The notes under the pieces: model-generated
What the model was told of the DNA's origin: nothing
The model's database searches: none
The model's input: only the letters and a program-made list of their open reading frames with translations
Shown here: positions 1 through 8,724 of the stretch, one piece after another
How positions within the stretch are numbered: the stretch's first letter is position 1
Layout: each line of letters starts with the position of its first letter
Made by a program: the position numbers and the translations under genes
Origin: Sphingomonas sp. PAMC 26621
GTDB taxonomy: Bacteria; Pseudomonadota; Alphaproteobacteria; Sphingomonadales; Sphingomonadaceae
Assembly (NCBI RefSeq): GCF_000251145.1
Contig: NZ_AIDW01000014.1
Span: 1 to 64,000, forward strand
Length of the DNA: 64,000 bases
Reading direction: 5' to 3'

Positions 1-24
1 GTTCGCGGCACCGCCCCACCCCAA

Positions 25-46
25 CCCCTCCCCTGAAGGGGAGGGG
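25..46. repeat. Perfect 10-bp palindrome with 2-nt loop, terminator-like
   Basis: The arms CCCCTCCCCT and AGGGGAGGGG flank a GA loop and are followed on the plus strand by CTTTGT. It sits just past the stop of the MaoC gene, so it may end transcription from either side. The U-tract is poor on both strands. It could equally be one of the short intergenic palindromes common in sphingomonad genomes. Confidence 0.5.
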
Positions 47-56
47 CTTTGTAGGT

Positions 57-518
57 TCAAACGAAGATCTGCGACATCCATTCGGCGATCATCGCGGGCT
101 TTTCCTCGCCTTCGATCTCGACCGAAAACTCGTTGGTCTGCTGCCACTGGCCGGGGCGCTTCTCGATCAACTCCAACAGCTTGAACCGCCCACGAACGCG
201 TTTGCCCGAGCGGACCGGCTGGAGGAAGCGGACTTTGTTACCGCCGTAGTTGATGCCCATCTTCACGCCCTCGATCTGGACCGCGTCGATGATCTTGGAG
301 GACAGCAACGGCATCAATGACAGCGTCAGGAAGCCATGCGCGATCGTCCCGCCGAACGGGGTCATCGCGGCCATCTGCGGGTTGACGTGGATGAACTGGT
401 GGTCCCCGGTCGCGTCCGCGAACTTGTCGATCATTTCCTGGCTGACTTCGACCCAGTCGGACACCTGTTCGCTGCCGATCCGGCCTGCCAGTTCCTGAAT
501 AGTGATCGTCGTGGTCAC
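57..518 (-). CDS. MaoC family (R)-specific enoyl-CoA hydratase/dehydratase-like protein
   Basis: A protein of 153 residues with a single hot-dog fold, as in MaoC/PhaJ-type hydratases that add water to trans-2-enoyl-CoA. The hydratase signature lies at residues 33-63: FADATGDHQFIHVNP, with Asp39 and His44 as the expected catalytic pair, followed by GGTIAHGF. The GTG start is preferred over an ATG 29 codons upstream because GCAGGGGAA precedes it at good spacing, and the extra N-terminus is Arg-rich and unlike the family. It stands alone on the minus strand, with no thiolase or PHA gene nearby, so the physiological acyl substrate is not shown. Confidence 0.88.
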   Translation of the reverse strand: MTTTITIQELAGRIGSEQVSDWVEVSQEMIDKFADATGDHQFIHVNPQMAAMTPFGGTIAHGFLTLSLMPLLSSKIIDAVQIEGVKMGINYGGNKVRFLQPVRSGKRVRGRFKLLELIEKRPGQWQQTNEFSVEIEGEEKPAMIAEWMSQIFV

Positions 519-888
519 GGCATTCCCCTGCAAAGTGCGCGTATCGCGGGCTGTGCGGCGGAGATGGCACCAGCGCTTGCCGCGCGCAAGCCTGCCAAAA
601 CCCAAATCCGGAACGGACCGGCTGCCGTAGCGTTAACAGGCAGGATAGCAGGGGCGAATCATACCCTGCCGGCGAACCGATCTTTCGAAATGGAAACCGA
701 TGTGATTCGAATACGTGGCCGAGATGGCGTTTCCGATGGAAAACTGACGCGGAACTTACGCCGGTTTGACACGGAACATAGTCAATAGGAATGAAACCCT
801 TCTTAAGGCGGATGCACGACGTTCCAATATTCGGCAAAGCTCCTCCTACATTAAACCAACATCTCTTCGGTCTTGGGGGACTTTCGTG
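519..888. other. Intergenic region without a supported gene
   Basis: This divergent spacer separates the MaoC gene from the GAF gene. It must carry both promoters. I saw no convincing -35/-10 pair, repeat or RNA. The reading frames that cross it are antisense to or extensions of the flanking genes. Confidence 0.5.
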
Positions 889-1332
889 ATGCGAGTAGCG
901 ATGAAACAGCGGCCAACCGATCGTAGTGAAATGTACGTCCTCAGCGACCCGCGTCGAGCCGACCGGCCCGGCATGTCGGTCGCGCTCCTCGATGATATCG
1001 CGCACGTCGCGGTCCGGGCGCTCGGCGTTGACGTTGCGGTCATCGTGATGAATCGTAGCGTCGCGACGTGGAACACCGCCAGGGTCGGCGTAGCCACCAC
1101 GGCGGACGAAACCGCCACCGTTCCGGCAAGGCGCTCGGCTCTCGCCGACCTCGTTCATCCGGTCGCCGCCGATGCTGCGGGGTTTGCCTTCTATGCCGCG
1201 ACGCCAGTGCGCGATATCTCGGGCTTGCGGATCGGGACCCTGGCGATCCTGTCAAGACAACCACGCGCGATTTCTGAAGAAGACCTCGTAACCTTTCGCA
1301 AGATTGCAACGATCGTCGAACAGAGCCGATAA
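889..1332 (+). CDS. Small GAF-domain protein
   Basis: A protein of 147 residues. Its C-terminal half reads like the end of a GAF sensor fold: FAFYAATPV, then GLRIGTLAILSRQPRAISEED, closing with an amphipathic helix. No output domain (HTH, kinase, GGDEF) is present, so it may be a stand-alone small-molecule sensor or a degenerate phytochrome-type module. The ATG at 889 was chosen because GGGGGA lies 8 nt upstream; an in-frame start 41 codons earlier lacks such a site. The gene is monocistronic and convergent with the next gene. The GAF assignment is moderately sure, the ligand unknown. Confidence 0.65.
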   Translation: MRVAMKQRPTDRSEMYVLSDPRRADRPGMSVALLDDIAHVAVRALGVDVAVIVMNRSVATWNTARVGVATTADETATVPARRSALADLVHPVAADAAGFAFYAATPVRDISGLRIGTLAILSRQPRAISEEDLVTFRKIATIVEQSR

Positions 1333-1351
1333 GGCGCCCGCGCCGGGCGGC

Positions 1352-1603
1352 TCATGCCTCCGCGATCGACGCGACTCCCTTGCGCGTCAGGATCGCGTCC
1401 CGCGCGGTCGGTTCGTCACCGGTGCCGATCAAGAAGAACTCGACCGAAAGCAGACCCTCGTCGATCAAACTCTGGATGATCCGAACGAACATCTTACCCT
1501 CGGGCGTGAACTCATTGCCAAGCCTGGTGGGCGACAGATTGACGGGGTTGGGCCAGTTCTTCCGAAGATAGGCGAGGGTGGCGTGGTTGAGACGCACTTC
1601 CAT
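1352..1603 (-). CDS. Conserved small hypothetical protein
   Basis: A protein of 83 residues that I do not recognise as a named family. The sequence is well-behaved coding sequence with a mixed charged/hydrophobic pattern (RLGNEFTPEGKMFVRIIQSL) and no signal peptide or membrane segment. The ATG at 1603 is preferred over one 24 codons upstream because AGGAC sits at about 7 nt spacing. A TATAAT box lies some 130 nt upstream on the same strand. Confidence 0.55.
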   Translation of the reverse strand: MEVRLNHATLAYLRKNWPNPVNLSPTRLGNEFTPEGKMFVRIIQSLIDEGLLSVEFFLIGTGDEPTARDAILTRKGVASIAEA

Positions 1604-1730
1604 ACTGTCCTGATGGCCGTGCACCCACCGTACTGACACTGAATCCGCCCCCAAAAAGACCCGCGTCTTGTTCAAAATCCCTTCCGACAGGCGCCCCGGG
1701 ATATATCATGCGCTTACAGTATACAGGGAA

Positions 1731-1736
1731 ATTATA
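1731..1736 (-). promoter_or_regulatory. Candidate -10 hexamer (TATAAT)
   Basis: A perfect TATAAT on the minus strand in an AT-rich spacer, upstream of the small hypothetical gene ending at 1352. The hexamer about 17 nt further upstream (GGCGTT) is a poor -35, so the call rests on the -10 alone. Confidence 0.28.
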
Positions 1737-1850
1737 GGGCAAAAACGGTGATAACGCCAGCCGGGTTATGGCCATTTCGGTGCTTACGCCAAAAATGGCA
1801 TGCGATATGGGGTAAATACAGTACCATTAATGCAGCGGAAACCATAGTGT

Positions 1851-3059
1851 TCAGTGCTGTCCGCCATCTTCGTCAACCGCAGAATTGCTTGATATCGCAC
1901 CAGTTCCGCGACGATCCTCTGTCTTTAGAGCGCTTTTAGGGGCATTTTGCTCGGGTTTCACGTTGAACGTCGTCTGCGTCGGATAAGCCAGTTCGATCCC
2001 GTCCTCGTTGAGCCGCCGAACGATTGCGAGCCCTACGGCGTGGCGCGCGTCGTAAAACTCCTGGAAGGCCGCGCTGGGGGAATCGAACTCGACGTCGAAA
2101 TCATAGCTGCTTGCGCCGAACGTGGTGAAGCCGGCGCGGACAAACTTCATGCCCTTCGCCTCGATCACGTCCTTCAGCACGGACGGCAGTGCCTCCATCG
2201 TCTCGACCGGGGTCGCCTGCACCAGCCCGATCGTGAAGACCACACGGCGATATTCGCGCGAGGTGTTGTTGATGATCTCCTTCTCTAGCAATTGCTTGTT
2301 GGCGACGATCCGCTCCTCGCCGGTAACGCCGCGGATACGCGTCGACTTCAGCCCGATCGCCTCGACCGTGCCCGAGGAGGAATCATAGCTGATCGCATCG
2401 CCGCGCCGGAATGGCCGGTCGAAGATGATCGCGAGTGCCGCGAACAGGTCGGCGAAGATGCCCTGCGCGGCGAGACCGATCGCGATGCCGCTGACGCCGA
2501 GCCCGGCGACGAGCCCGGTGACATTGACCCCGAGATTGTCGAGCACGACGATAAGCGCGATCGCGAATACCGCGAAGCTGACGAGCAGCCGGATGATCCC
2601 CATCGCGCTGCCGATCGCTTCGCCCGAATAATGTTCGCTGCGGGTGCGATGCTCGATCGCGCCGAGGATCAGTTCGCGCGCCCAGTTCGCCGCCTGGAAC
2701 ACCGCGGAGATCGTGAACAGGAAGTTGACCACCCGCGTGACTTCGGCGGGCGGGTTGGCAAAGCCGATCACGAGCTTTGCCGCCAGCAGGACGATGAACA
2801 CGTTTCCGGTCCGCGCGATTGTCCGGCCGAACACGATCCCCCAGCCGTGCAATTGCCGGTCGCGTTCGCACAAGCCCCGCCCGATCCGCCGCGCGAAATG
2901 GAGCGCGATGACGATCGCCGCACCGGCGCCGAACGAGATCAGGAGCTGCAGCCAGTAATCGCCGATCCAGTCGAGCGTGGTCTTGGCGAGGCCGTGGACC
3001 TGGCTGCTTACGTCGCGGACGCGGATCGGCGGGAGGATCGCCGCAGACTTGTTACTCAT
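1851..3059 (-). CDS. MscS-family mechanosensitive ion channel
   Basis: A protein of 402 residues and an inner-membrane channel of the small-conductance mechanosensitive type. Hydrophobic segments fall near residues 37-54, 86-102, 111-130 and 155-175. A pore-lining helix rich in Gly and Ala at about 180-215 (GLGVSGIAIGLAAQG) is followed by the MscS beta domain (FRRGDAISYD, then GTVEAIGLKSTRIR). The C-terminal tail ends in a short charged stretch. The ATG at 3059 follows AAGG with 8-nt spacing; an in-frame ATG 24 codons upstream would run into the topoisomerase gene. Topoisomerase IB lies 10 bp upstream on the same strand, suggesting cotranscription. Confidence 0.9.
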   Translation of the reverse strand: MSNKSAAILPPIRVRDVSSQVHGLAKTTLDWIGDYWLQLLISFGAGAAIVIALHFARRIGRGLCERDRQLHGWGIVFGRTIARTGNVFIVLLAAKLVIGFANPPAEVTRVVNFLFTISAVFQAANWARELILGAIEHRTRSEHYSGEAIGSAMGIIRLLVSFAVFAIALIVVLDNLGVNVTGLVAGLGVSGIAIGLAAQGIFADLFAALAIIFDRPFRRGDAISYDSSSGTVEAIGLKSTRIRGVTGEERIVANKQLLEKEIINNTSREYRRVVFTIGLVQATPVETMEALPSVLKDVIEAKGMKFVRAGFTTFGASSYDFDVEFDSPSAAFQEFYDARHAVGLAIVRRLNEDGIELAYPTQTTFNVKPEQNAPKSALKTEDRRGTGAISSNSAVDEDGGQH

Positions 3060-3069
3060 GTCGGGACCT

Positions 3070-4098
3070 TTACGCGGCTCCGGCAAGGACCGGCGGGACG
3101 CCGCGCTCGCTGCCGTGCTCGAGGAAGGCAATCAGCCCGCGCTCGGTGCGGGTCAGATGCTGGGTGGAACGCGGGAGCTTCAGGGCAGCGCGGAATGCGG
3201 TCTGCCCATCCTTCGCCAGTGCGAGAAGCGCGGGATGGACATAGGACTTGCGTGCGATCGCGGGGGTGTTGCCGAGCGCCTCGGTCACGGGCTCGAGCAT
3301 CGTCTTGAGGCTGATGTCGTGTTTCGCCCGCGCCAGCGCTTCGAACGCAAGCACGCTCGCGGACCAGGTGCGGAAATGCTTGGCGGTAAAATTCCCGCCC
3401 ATCGCCGCGCGGATATAGGCGTTGACGTCAGAGGAAGACACCGGATGGCACGTGCCTTCCGCATCGACCCAGCGGAACAGGTGCTGGCCCGGCAGGTCCT
3501 GACAACGTTTGACGAACCGGCTGAGCGACCCGTCGGTGATCGTCAGCATCCGGAGCTTGCCCGACTTGGCCTTGAACTGAAGCTTGAGCGATTGCCCCTT
3601 CACCGCGGCATGGCGCTTGCGCAGCGTGGTCGCCCCGAAGCTTTTGTTCGACTTCACATAACCTTCGTTGCCGATGCGAACCTTGCCGAGATCAAGCAGC
3701 CGCACCACCGCGGCGACCGCGATGTCCTTGTCGAGCCCGCGTCGCGCGAGATCCTTCGCCACCCGCGCGCGCAGCTTGGGAAGCGCGTGGCCGAACGGGG
3801 CGCACAGTTCATATTTGGCGGCATCCTGCGTCTCGCGAAAGCCAAGGTGATAGCGATATTGCTTGCGCCCCTTTTCGTCCCATCCGACCGCCTGGATGTG
3901 GCCGACGGGAGAGGGGCAGAACCATGCGTCGCGATAGGCGGGGGGCAGGCCGATCGCGTTCAGCCGGTCGATCTCGTCGCGCTCGGTGATCCGCGTACCG
4001 GCAGCATCGTAATAGCCCCAGCCCGACCGCATCTTCTTGCGCGTGATGCCGGGCTCGCTGTCGTCGTGGTACGTGATCGGGTGGATCTGCTGCGCCAT
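3070..4098 (-). CDS. Type IB DNA topoisomerase (poxvirus/bacterial-like)
   Basis: A protein of 342 residues that relaxes DNA supercoils through a 3'-phosphotyrosyl intermediate. The catalytic set of the family can be located: Arg141 in VRIGNEGY, a Lys-rich beta hairpin near 176-181, Arg243 in KHFRTW, and the nucleophile Tyr286 in ARKSYVHP. The length matches bacterial/vaccinia-type TopIB. The N-terminal domain begins with ITYHDDSEPGITR. It is first in a two-gene unit with the MscS gene (10-bp gap) and divergent from the DJ-1 gene. Confidence 0.93.
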   Translation of the reverse strand: MAQQIHPITYHDDSEPGITRKKMRSGWGYYDAAGTRITERDEIDRLNAIGLPPAYRDAWFCPSPVGHIQAVGWDEKGRKQYRYHLGFRETQDAAKYELCAPFGHALPKLRARVAKDLARRGLDKDIAVAAVVRLLDLGKVRIGNEGYVKSNKSFGATTLRKRHAAVKGQSLKLQFKAKSGKLRMLTITDGSLSRFVKRCQDLPGQHLFRWVDAEGTCHPVSSSDVNAYIRAAMGGNFTAKHFRTWSASVLAFEALARAKHDISLKTMLEPVTEALGNTPAIARKSYVHPALLALAKDGQTAFRAALKLPRSTQHLTRTERGLIAFLEHGSERGVPPVLAGAA

Positions 4099-4221
4099 GG
4101 CCTTTGTGAATGCACGGATTGGCGCATCGTTCCGGAACAGGCGCTGGCCCTCGCGGGTTTACTGACCCGAGCCCAAGGTGGCTTCGATCCCAAAATGCCA
4201 AAATTGCACCGGAGACAAATC

Positions 4222-4800
4222 ATGGCCGAGCTATCGCAGGCGCACGTTCTCATCATCGCGACCGACGGCTTCGAGCAGGCCGAACTGTTCGAGCCGCGCA
4301 AGGCGTTGCTCGACGCGGGCGTCAAGGTCACGCTCGCCTCGATCAAGACCGACCCGATCCAGGGCATGGTTGCCGACGAGAAGGGCGACACGATCACTCC
4401 CGACACGACGCTCGACGAGGTGGATACCGAGGACTTCAACGCGCTGTTGCTGCCGGGCGGCGTCGGCAATCCGGACAAGCTGCGGATGAACGATCGCGCG
4501 GTCGAGATCGTCGAGGAATTCGCCGACGACGGCAAGCTGATCGCCGCGATCTGCCACGCGCCGTGGTTGCTGATCGAGGCGGACGTGGTCGATGGCCGCC
4601 GCATGACGAGCTGGCCGTCGCTGCGCGTCGATCTCGCCAACGCTGGCGCCGAAGTCGTCGATGAGGAAGTCGTGCGCGACGGGTCGTTCATCACCAGCCG
4701 CAAGCCCGGGGATATCCCCGCCTTCAACAAGGCGATCCTCGCGGCGTTGCAGGAAGATGTCGACGATCAGGAGGCGGAAGCCGACGACACCGACGCCTGA
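4222..4800 (+). CDS. DJ-1/PfpI family protein (type 1 glutamine amidotransferase-like)
   Basis: A protein of 192 residues, a cytosolic single-domain member of the PfpI/YhbO group linked to protein or nucleotide deglycation and stress protection. The nucleophile elbow is AAICHAPW with Cys111-His112, and the conserved acidic residue is Glu18 in TDGFEQAE. The tail beyond residue 180 is acidic and probably disordered. The ATG at 4222 follows GGAGA at 6-nt spacing. The last 34 bp overlap the 3' end of the convergent acyltransferase gene. Confidence 0.9.
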   Translation: MAELSQAHVLIIATDGFEQAELFEPRKALLDAGVKVTLASIKTDPIQGMVADEKGDTITPDTTLDEVDTEDFNALLLPGGVGNPDKLRMNDRAVEIVEEFADDGKLIAAICHAPWLLIEADVVDGRRMTSWPSLRVDLANAGAEVVDEEVVRDGSFITSRKPGDIPAFNKAILAALQEDVDDQEAEADDTDA

Positions 4801-5870
4801 CGCCCGGAACCGGCTCGCCAGCGCGTGGCGAGCCGGTTCATCCAGGCCTGCGCGGGGCGTTCGACAAAGCGGTACAGCACCAGCGAACTGACCAGCACGA
4901 GCGCCAGATACAGAGCGATTAGCGCTGGAGAGATGCTCCGCGCATCACTGACCAGCGCCAGCTTGAACACTACGAACAGCAGGAAGTGACCGAGATAGGT
5001 CGCGTAGCTGAGCTCACCGAGCGCGTGGAGCGGACGCCATGATAGCGGATTGCCGCGCCAGTCCGAGGTTAGTGCAAGGCACAGCAGCGCGGCGGCCAGC
5101 ACGCCCGGCACGACGAGCGTTTCCGCGGCACCCGCAGCAAGCGCACCGACCACCGCGACCGCGAGACCCGCGCTAACCCGGATCGCGCGCCCGGGCATGT
5201 CCCGAAAGCGCAGCCACAGCGCGCAGATCGCGGTGCCGACCGTGAACTCGAGCAGGCACCGCCGCAGTCCGAATGTCCAGATGTCGGTCCCGAGCGTCGG
5301 TGCCCCCGCCATCACGAGGTGCAGCAGCACAAGCAGCGCGACGATCGCGCTGACTACGATCACGGTCGGCATCCGCCGCCAGTCGATCGCCAGCGCGAGC
5401 AACGGGAAGGCAAGATAGGCCGCCCACTCGGTGCTGATCGACCAGCTCGGGTCATTCCACGCAAGATGATCGGTAAACCCCCAGTTCTGCAGCAGCAGCA
5501 AATGGAGCGGCAGGTCCGCGAACGGATAGTCTGCCGCATCGTGCTTTCCTACCGCCGCGAGCAGGATTGCGAGCGCAACCGCGCAGCCGAGCATGAACAC
5601 ATGCAGCGGCCAGATCCGCGCCAGCCGCCGCCACAGGAACCCCGGCACCGCCGCGAACCCGCCCGTGCGCAGGCGGTTGCTCCAGCTCAACCAAAGTACG
5701 AAGCCCGACAGCAGGAAGAAGAAATCGACCGCCAAATAGCCCTTGGCCAGCACCGCGAGCCAGAAGGGCGGTACGCCCGCGATCGACAGCCGAATGTGGT
5801 ACAGCACGACGAACCACGCGGCGATGCCGCGCATCCCGGTCAACGCGCGGAGTTCGGAACGGCCCGTCAC
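4767..5870 (-). CDS. Acyltransferase 3 family membrane protein
   Basis: A protein of 367 residues and a polytopic inner-membrane O-acyltransferase of the OafA/ExoZ type, which decorates surface sugars with acyl groups. The family signature opens the protein: RALTGMRGIAAWFVVLYH, with the catalytic His of the first helix. VDFFFLLSGFVL follows in the second segment, and ten or so hydrophobic helices come after. It starts with GTG inside the stop of the upstream O-ligase (GTGA overlap), so translation is coupled. Position in an exosortase-associated glycan block suggests a polysaccharide-modifying role, which is inference. Its end overlaps the convergent DJ-1 gene by 34 bp. Confidence 0.88.
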   Translation of the reverse strand: MTGRSELRALTGMRGIAAWFVVLYHIRLSIAGVPPFWLAVLAKGYLAVDFFFLLSGFVLWLSWSNRLRTGGFAAVPGFLWRRLARIWPLHVFMLGCAVALAILLAAVGKHDAADYPFADLPLHLLLLQNWGFTDHLAWNDPSWSISTEWAAYLAFPLLALAIDWRRMPTVIVVSAIVALLVLLHLVMAGAPTLGTDIWTFGLRRCLLEFTVGTAICALWLRFRDMPGRAIRVSAGLAVAVVGALAAGAAETLVVPGVLAAALLCLALTSDWRGNPLSWRPLHALGELSYATYLGHFLLFVVFKLALVSDARSISPALIALYLALVLVSSLVLYRFVERPAQAWMNRLATRWRAGSGRQASVSSASAS

Positions 5871-7227
5871 GCCGCCGCCGCCTGCGCCGGGCGGACCTTG
5901 CGGAACGACCGGAAGGACTGCTCGGCGCGTTTGCGCGCCAGATACGTATCGAGCCCGATCTGTGCGCCGATCAGCATGTAGACGAACGGCTGGAATGCGA
6001 TCGCGATGAACCCCGCGCCCAGCAGATAGACGAGATGCGCCGATTGCAGCGCGCCGGCGAGTGGCGCGATCCACGCCTGTTCGGGGTCGCCCCGGCGATA
6101 GCGCCGCCGCAGCACTTCCATCCGCAACAGCCCGATCAGATTGATCGCTGCCCAGATCGCGAAGCCCGGGAAGCCCTGTTCACCGATCATCTCGAAATAG
6201 GCGCTGTGGAACGCACGCGCCTTGTCGACGGTCAGCTTGCGGTCGACCGTCGCGTTGTTGCCGTCGCCCTCGACCTTTTCGGTGTCGTAGCGGATCTGGT
6301 TCTGGCGATACATTTCGAACCCGCCGCCGAGCGGGTGCTGCTTGGCATAGTCCCACGTCCAGCCCCACACCGCGATCCGGGTCGAGGCGGATTCGTCGCC
6401 CTTGTAAGTCTTGATCGTCCCCATCCGCTCGGTGAAGGCGCTCGGCAGGAACGGTACGGCGATGAGCCCCGCCGCCGCGATTAGCCCGATGTAGAGGAGT
6501 TTCCGTTTCGCATCGCGCACCATCAGCAAGGCGACGAGACCGATGCACAGCAACCCGGTCCGCGTCGAGGTGCCGACCGGGATGAGGAGGCACGCGAACA
6601 CCAGCGCGTAGCAGAAGGCGATGACCTTCCAGTTCGGCGGGAAGATCGTGCCATGCCGCGTGAACCACAGGATCAGCGGATGATCGCCACCGCGACGGTC
6701 GATATGGTCGAGCCTTCGTACAGCCCCGAATTGTTCGCGACCATCAGGTTGAGCGTACCATAGCCGCCGCCGCCGCTCGCGATCGTCTTGAGGCCGCCGA
6801 CGATGATGATCGACGCCGCCGACGCGATCATCACCAGCAGCAGCGATTCGATCCGCAACCGCGTGCGCAGGGTGAGGGGGAGGAAGGCCGCAAACGCCAG
6901 CGTCTTCCACACCCACCCCCATTTATCGAGCGCCTCGACCGGAAAGTCGGCGGTGCGCGTGGTGATGCCGCAATAGAGCAGCAGCAGCACGATCAGGATC
7001 TGGCGCGGCGCGACACGAACGTCGCGCTTGTCGTCGGCGATCACGAACCCGCCGACCGCGAGCGCGACCGCGATCAGCGAGATCGGCACGGCATTGAGCA
7101 GCAGATACGTCAGCCGTTGCGGGGAAACGATGTCGATATAAACATAGGCCAGCACGAACAGGAACGGCCGGCGGAACCCGGCCGCGAAGAAGGCGGCGAG
7201 GAAGCCGACGAAAAACAGGTCACGCAC
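5867..7227 (-). pseudogene. Exosortase A-associated O-glycosylation ligase/Wzy-like protein, frameshifted
   Basis: A polytopic membrane protein of about 450 residues, resembling the putative O-glycosylation ligases associated with exosortase A. The N-terminal 184 residues (from the ATG at 7227) carry several hydrophobic helices and stop at 6673. The remainder continues in the -1 frame as PLILWFTRHGTIFPPNWK to the stop at 5867. The frames join cleanly at a CC run near 6678-6679, where a third C would restore one reading frame. This is either a true null mutation or a consensus error. It lies in a translationally coupled run: the small membrane gene overlaps its start by 8 bp, and the acyltransferase overlaps its end by 4 bp. 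Confidence 0.75.
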
Positions 7228-7375
7228 GCGGGCGGGCCTTTGATTTAGGCTTTGCGCGATCCGCCGCAGGATCGGACGAGGGCGTCTCCCGGTCGAGATC
7301 GGGCCGGCGCAGCAACAGCCACACCGTCAGCGCGATCAGGCCGTGGCTGATCGCCAGCGCGAAATTGTCGATCAT
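7220..7375 (-). CDS. Small single-pass membrane protein
   Basis: A protein of 51 residues. One hydrophobic helix lies near residues 5-22 (ALAISHGLIALTVWLLL), and then comes a charged tail rich in Lys, Arg, Asp and Pro. The ATG at 7375 was chosen because the extra 29 residues upstream are not protein-like. Its stop overlaps the ATG of the O-ligase by 8 bp, so it is the first cistron of the glycan operon. No family recognised. Confidence 0.55.
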   Translation of the reverse strand: MIDNFALAISHGLIALTVWLLLRRPDLDRETPSSDPAADRAKPKSKARPRA

Positions 7376-7482
7376 TCTTGCCTGAGCCCTTGCGACACCC
7401 GTGCCGGCGAACCAGCCACGCTCCGTGTCGTAGCGCGCGCCGGTTGAGGCTCCGTTAAACACTGATGCGCTACCGAGAGCAG

Positions 7483-8724
7483 ATGCGGATTCTCCACATT
7501 CTCGATCACGGTTTGCCGCTCCACAGCGGCTACACCTTTCGCACGCGCGCGATCCTCAAGAGCCAGATGCGGCGGGGATGGCAGGTCGCCGCGGTGACCG
7601 GGCCGCGACATGGCGCGGCGGCGCTCGCCGAGGAAACGGTCGACGGGATCGACTTTCATCGCACGACCCCGGTCGCCGGGTCGGTCCCGGTGGTGCAGGA
7701 ACTGCGCGAGATCCACGCCTTTGCGAAGCGGATCGATGCGGTAGTCGAGCAGTTCCGGCCCGACGTGCTCCATGCGCATTCCCCCGTACTCGACGCGCTG
7801 GCGGCGCTTCGTGTCTCGCGGCGGCGGAAGCTGCCGTTGGTTTATGAAATTCGCGCGTTCTGGGAGGATGCGGCGGTCGGCAACGGGACCGGGCGCGAGG
7901 GATCGGCGGTCTATCGCGCGACTCGCGCGCTCGAGACCTATGCAGTGCGCCGCGCGAATGCGGTCGCGGTGATCTGCGATGGCCTGCGCCGCGATCTCGT
8001 CGCGCGCGGGCTCGAGGCGGACAAGATCTTCGTGTCGCCCAACGGAGTCGATCTGTCGCTGTTCGGGGAACCGCGGCCCTATGATGCGACGCTTGCGGCG
8101 CAAATCGGCGTCGAAGATGCGGAAGTGATCGGCTTCATCGGGAGCTTCTACGATTACGAGGGCCTCGACGATCTGCTTGCCGCGATGCCGCAACTCGTGG
8201 CGAAGCGGCCGAGGGCGCACCTCGTGCTCGTCGGCGGCGGCCCGGTCGAGGCGGCGTTGCGCGCGCAGGCGGCGGCATCGCCGGTCGCGGATCATATCCA
8301 CTTCGTCGGACGCGTCCCGCACGATCAGGTCGAGCGGTACTACAGCGTGATCGACGTCCTCGCTTATCCGCGCAAGCACATGCGGCTGACCGATCTCGTC
8401 ACGCCGCTCAAACCGCTCGAGGCGATGGCGCAGCGCCGGCTGGTCGCCGCGTCCGACGTCGGCGGGCATCGCGAGCTGATCGAGGATGGCGTCACCGGCA
8501 CGCTGTTTCCGCCCGACGATCCGAACGGCATGGCGCACGCGCTCGCTGCGATGCTCGCGGACCGGGGGGCGTGGCCGATGATGCGCGAACGGGGACGTGC
8601 GTTCGTTGAAAAAGAGCGTAATTGGGCGGTCAACGTTGCCTGTTACGCCCCCGTTTACCAGAAACTTACCGATCCGCTGGCAAGGTCCTCCGCATGGCCG
8701 TCCTCTCCGATTCCCACCGTCTGA
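7483..8724 (+). CDS. Exosortase A system-associated glycosyltransferase (GT4-like)
   Basis: A protein of 413 residues and a cytosolic GT-B fold retaining glycosyltransferase. The start MRILHILDHGLPLHSGYT is characteristic of the glycosyltransferase found beside exosortase A loci. The C-terminal donor domain shows VSPNGVD near 185, GFIGSFYDYEGL, and the LTDLVTPLKPLEAMA segment with the conserved Glu. An ATG 6 codons upstream exists, but homologues begin at MRIL. It is divergent from the O-ligase unit and likely shares its control region. The last 31 bp overlap the next gene. The sugar donor cannot be read from sequence. Confidence 0.88.
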   Translation: MRILHILDHGLPLHSGYTFRTRAILKSQMRRGWQVAAVTGPRHGAAALAEETVDGIDFHRTTPVAGSVPVVQELREIHAFAKRIDAVVEQFRPDVLHAHSPVLDALAALRVSRRRKLPLVYEIRAFWEDAAVGNGTGREGSAVYRATRALETYAVRRANAVAVICDGLRRDLVARGLEADKIFVSPNGVDLSLFGEPRPYDATLAAQIGVEDAEVIGFIGSFYDYEGLDDLLAAMPQLVAKRPRAHLVLVGGGPVEAALRAQAAASPVADHIHFVGRVPHDQVERYYSVIDVLAYPRKHMRLTDLVTPLKPLEAMAQRRLVAASDVGGHRELIEDGVTGTLFPPDDPNGMAHALAAMLADRGAWPMMRERGRAFVEKERNWAVNVACYAPVYQKLTDPLARSSAWPSSPIPTV

